The notes under the pieces were generated by a model. The model worked only from the letters and a program-made list of their open reading frames with translations. It did no database searches and had not been told where the DNA came from. A stretch of 10,850 nt of DNA from Vitreoscilla sp. GTDB taxonomy: Bacteria; Pseudomonadota; Gammaproteobacteria; Burkholderiales; Burkholderiaceae. The translations under genes were made by a program, and so were the position numbers. The stretch covers positions 1 through 10,850 of the forward strand of contig JACMOG010000210.1 of NCBI GenBank assembly GCA_014378125.1. Direction: 5' to 3'. Shown here one piece after another: positions 6,040 to 10,850 of this stretch (the stretch's first letter is position 1; every line of letters begins with the position of its first letter).

Positions 6040-6480
6040 CTAGTGCGAATGGTCGTGTTCGTGGCCGCGCGCCGTGGCCGGAGCCTTCTTGCGGGCGCGC
6101 GTCTTCGCGGCCGGCCGGCAATCGCTGCACAGGCCGTACAGCGTGATCTCGTGCCGCGCGACCGCGAACCCCGGCGGCGCGAGCGACGACAGGTCGCCCG
6201 GGCACTGCAGCACGTCGAACACGCGCTGGCAGGCGTCGCAGCGGAAATGGTGGTGGTGATGCAGCTGCGCCTTCTCGTAGCGCGGCACCTCGCCGGGCAG
6301 GGTCACGACCTGCACCACGCCGGCATCCACCAGCGCCTTCAGGTTTCGATACACCGTGGCCAGGCCCAGCGCGGCCACGTGGCGGCGCGCCTCGTCCAGC
6401 ACCTCGGTGGGCGTGAGCGGGCGGCCGGCGGCCTCGATGGCCTCGCGGATGGCGGTGTTCTGGCGGGTGGCTCGTTCCAT
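6040..6480 (-). CDS. zur: Fur family transcriptional regulator, zinc-responsive Zur type
   Basis: This 146-residue protein has the Fur layout. The N-terminal winged helix contains LTPTEVLDEARR and the recognition region LGLATVYRNLKALVDAG (about residues 38-54). Next come the metal-sensing HHHHHFRCDACQRVF (74-88) and a second CxxC, LCSDC (117-121), so the structural zinc site C81/C84/C118/C121 is intact. A His-rich tail (GHEHDHSH) may add metal binding. Fur proteins dimerise and repress when metal-loaded. Zinc rather than iron is inferred from the divergent ZIP transporter gene 48 bases away and from the operator candidate between them. The start is ATG at 6480-6478 (MERATRQN) or the in-frame ATG two codons upstream (6486); neither has a strong Shine-Dalgarno. 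The gene converges on the VOC gene with only four bases between the stops, so antisense read-through is likely. Confidence 0.85.
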   Translation of the reverse strand: MERATRQNTAIREAIEAAGRPLTPTEVLDEARRHVAALGLATVYRNLKALVDAGVVQVVTLPGEVPRYEKAQLHHHHHFRCDACQRVFDVLQCPGDLSSLAPPGFAVARHEITLYGLCSDCRPAAKTRARKKAPATARGHEHDHSH

Positions 6481-6504
6481 GTCCATAAATTGTGGCACGA
6501 CCTG

Positions 6505-6528
6505 ATGATATTGAGGATGCATTATCAT
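6505..6528. promoter_or_regulatory. Palindromic operator candidate for the Zur-type regulator, overlapping both divergent promoters
   Basis: Inside the 48-bp spacer, ATGATATTG (6505-6513) and CATTATCAT (6520-6528) form 9-bp inverted arms with one mismatch around six central bases. The AT-rich half-sites and spacing resemble Zur/Fur boxes, though not a textbook consensus. Each arm ends in TATCAT on one strand, a good -10 match (5 of 6 to TATAAT). On the plus strand (6523-6528) this predicts transcription starting near 6535, the first base of the transporter's ATG. On the minus strand (6510-6505) it predicts a start near 6498, just before the regulator gene. A bound dimer would block both promoters. 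This is inference from symmetry and position. Confidence 0.55.
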
Positions 6529-6534
6529 TAAGCC

Positions 6535-7284
6535 ATGCTCGCAGGTTTTTCCCCCGTTGCCCTGACCGCCGCCGCCGTGGCCTCCACGCTGGCCGGCGGC
6601 GCGATGGCGCTGCGCTTTCGCGATCGGCTGCACTACCTGCTCGGGTTCACCGCCGGCGTGCTGCTGGGCGTGGTGGCATTCGACCTGCTGCCCGAGATCT
6701 TCACGCTGGCTCGCGAGCACCAGTTCGACCCGTCGGCCTCGATGATCGCGCTGGTGGTGGGCTTCGTGCTGTTCCACAGCCTCGAGAAGTTCGTGCTGGT
6801 GCACCCGGCCCAGGAAGAGCACTACTCGCACCACCACCATCCGCACGTGGGCCTGGCCTCGGCCGCGGTGCTGGCGGCGCACAGCTGCATGGACGGCGTG
6901 GCCATCGGCATCGGCTTCCAGGTGTCGCCGATGGTGGGCCTGACCGTGGCCATCGCGGTGATCGCGCACGACTTCTCCGACGGCCTCAACACGGTCAGCC
7001 TGATGCTGCGCCATCACAACTCCACGCGTCGCGCCATCGCGATGCTGGCGGTCGACGCGCTGGCGCCGCTGGTGGGTGTCCTGCTGACGCTGGCGTTCAC
7101 CATCCCGCCGTTCCAGCTGATGGTCTACCTCGGCTTCTTCGCCGGTTTCCTGCTGTACATCGGCGTGTCCGACATCCTGCCCGAGGCGCACTCGCGCGCC
7201 GGCCCGGGCGTTGCGGTGAAGTTGATCGCGCTCACGTGCGCGGGCGCCGCGTTCGTGTACACGGTGGTGCGCCTGTCGCCGTGA
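6535..7284 (+). CDS. ZIP family divalent metal (zinc) transporter
   Basis: The 249-residue product is an inner-membrane protein of about eight hydrophobic segments with the two ZIP signature helices. One is AAHSCMDGVAIGIGF (residues 114-128, the H-S-x-x-D-G of helix 4) and the other is IAHDFSDGLNTVSLM (143-157, H-D-x-x-D-G of helix 5); together these line the metal pathway. A His-rich loop (EEHYSHHHHPHV, 94-105) before helix 4 is typical of ZIP proteins and probably gathers or senses zinc. Uptake of zinc, with possible iron or manganese, into the cytoplasm is expected. Translation starts at ATG 6535. The only Shine-Dalgarno-like word, GAGGA at 6513-6517, is too far upstream (17 bases), and the predicted transcription start falls at the ATG, so the mRNA may be leaderless. 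The gene is divergent from the Fur/Zur-type regulator that probably represses it. Confidence 0.9.
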   Translation: MLAGFSPVALTAAAVASTLAGGAMALRFRDRLHYLLGFTAGVLLGVVAFDLLPEIFTLAREHQFDPSASMIALVVGFVLFHSLEKFVLVHPAQEEHYSHHHHPHVGLASAAVLAAHSCMDGVAIGIGFQVSPMVGLTVAIAVIAHDFSDGLNTVSLMLRHHNSTRRAIAMLAVDALAPLVGVLLTLAFTIPPFQLMVYLGFFAGFLLYIGVSDILPEAHSRAGPGVAVKLIALTCAGAAFVYTVVRLSP

Positions 7285-7406
7285 CCCCCGAAGGGTTGAA
7301 TTCAGTATTGACCGAAGGCGGCGCCACCATGGGCGCTCGTCCTACAGACGCCTCGTAACGCGGCTGTAACGGCGTGCGCAACATTGAACCCGCGAGGAGC
7401 GCCGCG

Positions 7407-9839
7407 ATGGCGACTGAAATTCCCTTGCGCCGGCTGCAGGTCGTCGGCGCATTGCTGGTCCTGATCGGCCTGGCCCTGCTCGTTGGCGGCGTCATGCTGG
7501 TCGTCGCTGGCGGTTCGGTGGCCTACCTGTTGGCGGGCATCGGCTTCGCCGCCTCGGGCGTGCTGCTGTGGCGGCGCTCGACCACCGCGTTGCTCGTCTA
7601 TGCGGTGCTGCTGGCGGCGTTGCTGGCCTGGAGCCTGTCCGAGGTGGGCCTCGACTGGTGGCCGCTCGCGGCGCGCCTCGACGTCGCTTTCGTGTTCGGC
7701 CTGCTGTTGGTGTTGCCATGGTTCGCGCGTCCGCTCGACGGCCCCCGCAGCCACTGGGGCGTGCTGGGCGCCGCCGTGGCGGTGTCGGCCGTCGTCGCGA
7801 TCGTGGCCGGCACGCGCAATCCGCACGACGTCGACGGCGACCTCCCGCAGCCCGCCAGCGCCGCCGTGACGGCTGCCAGCGACGTGCCCGACGGCGAATG
7901 GCACGCCTATGGCCGCACCGCCGCCGGCCAACGTTTTTCGCCGCTCGCGCAGATCACGCCGGCCAATGCCGGCCACCTGCAGGTGGCTTGGCAGTTCCGC
8001 ACCGGAGACGTGCGCGGCCGCCCCGGCGACCCCGAGGAGACCACTGACGAGGTGACGCCGCTCAAGATCGGCAGCCGCCTCTACCTCTGCACGCCGCACC
8101 AGTCGGTGATCGCGCTCGACGCCACCACCGGCGCGCAGGCCTGGCGCTACGACCCCAAGATGGCCACGGGGCTCGCGCTGCAGCACCAGACCTGCCGCGG
8201 CCTGTCGTACGAGCCGCCGCAGGGCGCCGCCGCGGTCGCGCCCGTTGCGGCCGCGTCGCTCGCCACCTCGGGCCGCGCGCTGGACATCGCCGCCAACGAC
8301 GGCAAGGCGCGCGCGGGCTGCGACGCCAAGCTGTTCCTGGCCACCGCCGACGGCCGGGTGATCGCGCTCGATCCCGACACCGGCGCCGTCTGCAGCCGCT
8401 TCGGCGGCGGCGCGGGGCAGATCGACCTGGGCGCGGGCATGCCCAACCTGGACCCCGGCTCGTACTATTCGACGTCGCCCGTGGTTGTCACGAAAAAGCT
8501 GCTGATCGTGGGCGGGACCGTGCTGGACAACGTGTCCACCAAGGAGGAATCGGGCGTCATCCGCGCGTTCGACATCGACACCGGCGCGCTGGTGTGGAAC
8601 TGGGACTCGGGCAACCCCGACGTCACCACGCCGCTCGCCGCCGGCGCGCACTACACGGCCAACTCGCCCAACAGCTGGTCCATCGCGGGCGTCGACGAGA
8701 CGCTGGGCATGGTCTACCTGCCCATGGGCTACCAGCCGCCCGGCCCGTGGGGCGGCCATCGCAGCGCCGCGGTGGAAAAGTATTCGTCGTCGGTGACGGC
8801 GCTGGATCTCGCCACGGGCCAGGTGCGCTGGGTGTTCCAGACGGTGCACCACGACCTGTGGGACTACGACGTGCCGTCGCAGCCCTCGCTCGTCGACCTC
8901 ACCATCGGCGGTGCCACGGTGCCGGCGCTGGTGCAGCCCACCAAGCAGGGCGAGCTGTTCGTGCTGGATCGACGCACCGGCAAGCCTGTGTTGCCGGTGA
9001 CCGAGGTGCCCGCGCCGGAGGGCGCCGCCACGGGCGACCACAGCGCGCCGACGCAGCCGAAGTCGGCGCTGTCGTACGAGCCGCCCAAGCTCGAGGTCAA
9101 GGACATGTGGGGCGGCACGATCCTCGACCAGATGGTGTGCCGCATCCGGTTCGCCAAGCTGCGCTACGAGGGTCGCTTCACGCCGCCGTCCACGCAGGGC
9201 TCGCTGATCTATCCGGGCAACTTCGGCACGTTCAACTGGGGTGGCGTGGCCGTCGATCCGCAGCGCGGCGTGGCGTTCACCACGCCCACCTACCTGGCGT
9301 TCGTGTCGACGCTGGTGCCGCGCGCCAACGCCACGAAGGAGTACGTGCAGAACGGCCATCCGCCCGAAGGCGCGCTGCCCGCGCTCAACGAGAACTTCGG
9401 CGCGCCGTTCGCCATCAAGCTGGGCCCGTTCACGTCGCCGCTGGGCATTCCGTGCCAGGCGCCGCCGTGGGGCTACGTGGCCGGCGCCGACCTGCACACG
9501 GGCAAGATTGCATGGAAGCACCGCAACGGCACCGTGCGCGACCTGTCGCCGCTTCCGGTGCCGTTCCGCATGGGCGTGCCCAATCTTGGCGGCCCGGTGA
9601 TGACCGCGGGCGGCGTCGCGTTCCTCTCGGGCAGCATGGACGACTACGTGCGCGGCTACGACGTCCGCGACGGCCACCAGGTGTGGGGAAGCCGGCTGCC
9701 TGCCGGCGGCCAGGCCACGCCGATGACCTACACGGGCGCGGACGGTCGCCAGTTCCTGCTGGTGATCGCGGGCGGCCACGGCTCGACGCACACCAAGCCG
9801 GGCGACTACGTGATCGCCTACGCGCTGCCGAAGCGCTGA
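7407..9839 (+). CDS. gcd: Membrane-bound PQQ-dependent dehydrogenase, glucose/quinate/shikimate family (glucose dehydrogenase type)
   Basis: The 810-residue protein has the length and layout of membrane glucose dehydrogenase (about 796 in E. coli). Five membrane helices lie at about residues 11-34, 38-55, 61-78, 90-106 and 117-135, followed by a periplasmic eight-bladed quinoprotein propeller opening with GEWHAYGRTAAGQRFSPL. Propeller-type motifs such as AWRYDP and VWNWDSG are present. Asp486 in HHDLWDYD and Lys513 in PTKQGE are 27 residues apart, exactly as the catalytic Asp466/Lys493 pair of the E. coli enzyme. It would oxidise an aldose (glucose to gluconolactone) in the periplasm and pass electrons to ubiquinone. 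Quinate or shikimate dehydrogenase is a related alternative that sequence reading cannot exclude. ATG 7407 has GAGGAG at 7394-7399, seven bases away; an earlier GTG at 7374 lacks this. No pqq genes are in the window. Confidence 0.88.
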   Translation: MATEIPLRRLQVVGALLVLIGLALLVGGVMLVVAGGSVAYLLAGIGFAASGVLLWRRSTTALLVYAVLLAALLAWSLSEVGLDWWPLAARLDVAFVFGLLLVLPWFARPLDGPRSHWGVLGAAVAVSAVVAIVAGTRNPHDVDGDLPQPASAAVTAASDVPDGEWHAYGRTAAGQRFSPLAQITPANAGHLQVAWQFRTGDVRGRPGDPEETTDEVTPLKIGSRLYLCTPHQSVIALDATTGAQAWRYDPKMATGLALQHQTCRGLSYEPPQGAAAVAPVAAASLATSGRALDIAANDGKARAGCDAKLFLATADGRVIALDPDTGAVCSRFGGGAGQIDLGAGMPNLDPGSYYSTSPVVVTKKLLIVGGTVLDNVSTKEESGVIRAFDIDTGALVWNWDSGNPDVTTPLAAGAHYTANSPNSWSIAGVDETLGMVYLPMGYQPPGPWGGHRSAAVEKYSSSVTALDLATGQVRWVFQTVHHDLWDYDVPSQPSLVDLTIGGATVPALVQPTKQGELFVLDRRTGKPVLPVTEVPAPEGAATGDHSAPTQPKSALSYEPPKLEVKDMWGGTILDQMVCRIRFAKLRYEGRFTPPSTQGSLIYPGNFGTFNWGGVAVDPQRGVAFTTPTYLAFVSTLVPRANATKEYVQNGHPPEGALPALNENFGAPFAIKLGPFTSPLGIPCQAPPWGYVAGADLHTGKIAWKHRNGTVRDLSPLPVPFRMGVPNLGGPVMTAGGVAFLSGSMDDYVRGYDVRDGHQVWGSRLPAGGQATPMTYTGADGRQFLLVIAGGHGSTHTKPGDYVIAYALPKR

Positions 9840-9840
9840 A

Positions 9841-9918
9841 CGTGGATCCTGCGACTGCGCGCAGGATGACAAGGTTTCGTCATCCTGCGCGCAGCGAAGC
9901 GACGTCGCAGGATCCACG
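9841..9918. repeat. REP-like long inverted repeat, possible terminator of the dehydrogenase gene
   Basis: Two nested perfect arms pair. The outer arm 9841-9855 pairs with 9904-9918 (15 bp), and the inner arm 9856-9870 pairs with 9879-9893 (15 bp), closing an eight-base loop (9871-9878). The left arm is continuous, while the right arm carries an extra ten bases (GCGAAGCGAC, 9894-9903) that bulge out. It begins two bases after the dehydrogenase stop. The pattern CATCCTGCG...CGCAGGATCC resembles dispersed intergenic repeats seen in many GC-rich genomes. No T-run follows, so it is not a classic intrinsic terminator, but such a stem could stabilise the mRNA end or slow polymerase. Whether it is repeated elsewhere in the genome cannot be seen here. 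Confidence 0.75.
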
Positions 9919-10097
9919 ATCCGGCCTGCTGGTTCACCAGGAAAGTGGCGCCCTCGGGCGGCGCTGGATTCACCTGGCGACGTAAAGAAAGATTTCTGGC
10001 CCAGAAGCTGAATTGCCCTTCATTTCCGCCTTTCATTGCCGATTGGCTCGGCGGCCGAATCCCTAAAGTTCGTTCATCCGAATCAAGGAGTCCGTCC

Positions 10098-10703
10098 ATG
10101 TCGTCCGTCCAATCCTCCACCAGCACGATCACCTCGCCGTACGCCACGGTGAAGGAACAGATCCGGCCGGCCCGGTCAGGCGTCGACGAAAAGGACGCCG
10201 GCACCCTGGGCAGCGCCCTGACGGGCCTCGGCAACGCGATCGCCGATGGCGCCAGCGCCACCGTCACGCTGTCCGAGAGGGCGCTCGGCGCCGTCGAGGA
10301 CGCGGTCGAGAACGGCGCCGCCGAGGTCGGCGCCGCCGCGATGGCCGCCTACGCCACCGTGCGCGACGGCGTCGGCAGCGCGGTGGACGGCATCGAGCAC
10401 GCCGCCGTCGACGCCTGGCACGGCATGGAACACCTGGCCTCCGAGGGCGCGCACGAGATCCGCAAGGGTGCCGACGAACTCGAACACCTGGGCAGCGAGG
10501 CTTGGACCGCCATCGAGAACGGCGCCCATCGCGCCAAGGACTACGCGGTCGCGGCCGGCGAGGGCATCGAGACCGCCGCGGGCTACGTGGGCGACGGCAT
10601 CTCCGAAGTGGCCGACGGCGTGGGCAACGTCGCCGGCCGCATGGCCAGCTACGCCACTGTCGGCGCCGCCGCCGTCGAGCGCGCGTTCAGCGCCGTCGTC
10701 TGA
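10098..10703 (+). CDS. Ala/Gly-rich amphipathic helical protein, hydrophilin- or LEA-like, function unknown
   Basis: I do not recognise a family. The 201-residue protein has no cysteine, no signal peptide and no true membrane helix. It is dominated by Ala, Gly, Glu, Asp and Val in a loose repeating pattern (AVEDAVENGAAEVG, IEHAAVDAWHGMEHLASEG, AIENGAHRAKDYAVAAGEG) that would form long amphipathic helices, as in apolipoprotein-, phasin- or LEA-like proteins. The word YATV recurs at residues 15, 85 and 185. A desiccation or envelope-stress role is possible from composition alone, which is weak evidence. The start is ATG 10098 with AAGGAG at 10085-10090, seven bases upstream; the frame is open from 9945 but the earlier part is not protein-like. 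A lipoprotein gene follows after 29 bases and is probably in the same operon. Confidence 0.75.
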   Translation: MSSVQSSTSTITSPYATVKEQIRPARSGVDEKDAGTLGSALTGLGNAIADGASATVTLSERALGAVEDAVENGAAEVGAAAMAAYATVRDGVGSAVDGIEHAAVDAWHGMEHLASEGAHEIRKGADELEHLGSEAWTAIENGAHRAKDYAVAAGEGIETAAGYVGDGISEVADGVGNVAGRMASYATVGAAAVERAFSAVV

Positions 10704-10732
10704 GCTCTCGCCCGCACGCGTCGGAACCCACC

Positions 10733-10850
10733 ATGTCGTCCCTGAAGATCCTTGTCCTGGCCGCGGCCATCGTCGTCCTGCCCGGCTGTTCCATCATCAG
10801 CCCGGTGCCGCTGGTGGAACTGGTCAAGGCCACCGGCGCCGTCGCCGTCA
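10733..10850 (+). CDS. Lipoprotein, 3'-partial
   Basis: The visible 39 residues start MSSLKILVLAAAIVVLPGC. This is a type II signal peptide: a Lys near the start, a hydrophobic core, and the lipobox L16-P17-G18-C19, where Cys19 would be lipidated after cleavage. The mature end continues SIISPVPLVELVKATGAVAV. With Ser rather than Asp after the Cys, outer-membrane sorting by the Lol system is expected in a gram-negative host. The remainder lies beyond the window, so no family can be assigned. It sits 29 bases after the Ala/Gly-rich gene on the same strand with no terminator between, suggesting co-transcription and perhaps a shared envelope role. Confidence 0.7.
   Translation, partial: MSSLKILVLAAAIVVLPGCSIISPVPLVELVKATGAVAV

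Noticed and set aside
6481..7191. Long upstream extension of the Fur/Zur-type frame on the minus strand.
   Set aside because: That part is antisense to the ZIP transporter gene and consists of His/Arg/Gln-rich shadow sequence; the Fur domain starts at 6480 or 6486.
7302..9917. An 871-codon open frame on the minus strand.
   Set aside because: It is antisense to the complete PQQ dehydrogenase gene, is rich in Arg, His and Ala, and has no motifs; long antisense frames are normal in very GC-rich coding DNA.

Overview
The window looks like chromosome from a GC-rich proteobacterium. Xanthomonadales (Lysobacter-like) or Burkholderiales are my best guesses, from the style of the Fur/Zur regulator, the ZIP transporter and the membrane PQQ dehydrogenase. 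The sequence alone does not fix the genus.

Left edge (2-1408): a secreted, cysteine-containing, sialidase-like beta-propeller gene enters from outside the window. An in-frame TAA at 911-913 interrupts it, while the same frame stays open and protein-like for another 165 codons.

Accessory block (about 1409-5636): visibly less GC-rich and more mosaic than its right flank. Its centrepiece is a tight three-gene operon at 1652-2747. It encodes a small HYD1-type ADP-ribosyltransferase toxin, a DUF6881 protein (probable immunity partner), and a TARG1/ALC1-like macrodomain protein whose family removes ADP-ribose. I read this as a self-contained ADP-ribosylation toxin with two kinds of antidote, one probably binding the toxin and one reversing its modification. 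It resembles DarT-DarG in logic but is built from a different toxin family. Next comes a DUF4238 gene that appears fused tail-to-tail with an opposite-strand two-helix membrane gene near 3655, both probably truncated. A small three-helix membrane protein follows, then about 0.7 kb of gene-free DNA with a decayed tandem repeat of about 82 bp.

Housekeeping-like block (5637-9839): a VOC-family protein with a TTG start, then a Fur/Zur-type zinc regulator on the minus strand. The regulator is divergent from a ZIP-family metal transporter across a 48-bp spacer that holds a palindromic operator candidate. A full-length, five-helix membrane PQQ dehydrogenase (glucose dehydrogenase type) follows, ending at a large REP-like inverted repeat that could act as a terminator.

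Right edge (10098-10850): an Ala/Gly-rich, amphipathic, hydrophilin-like protein of unknown function, followed by the start of a lipoprotein gene, probably co-transcribed.
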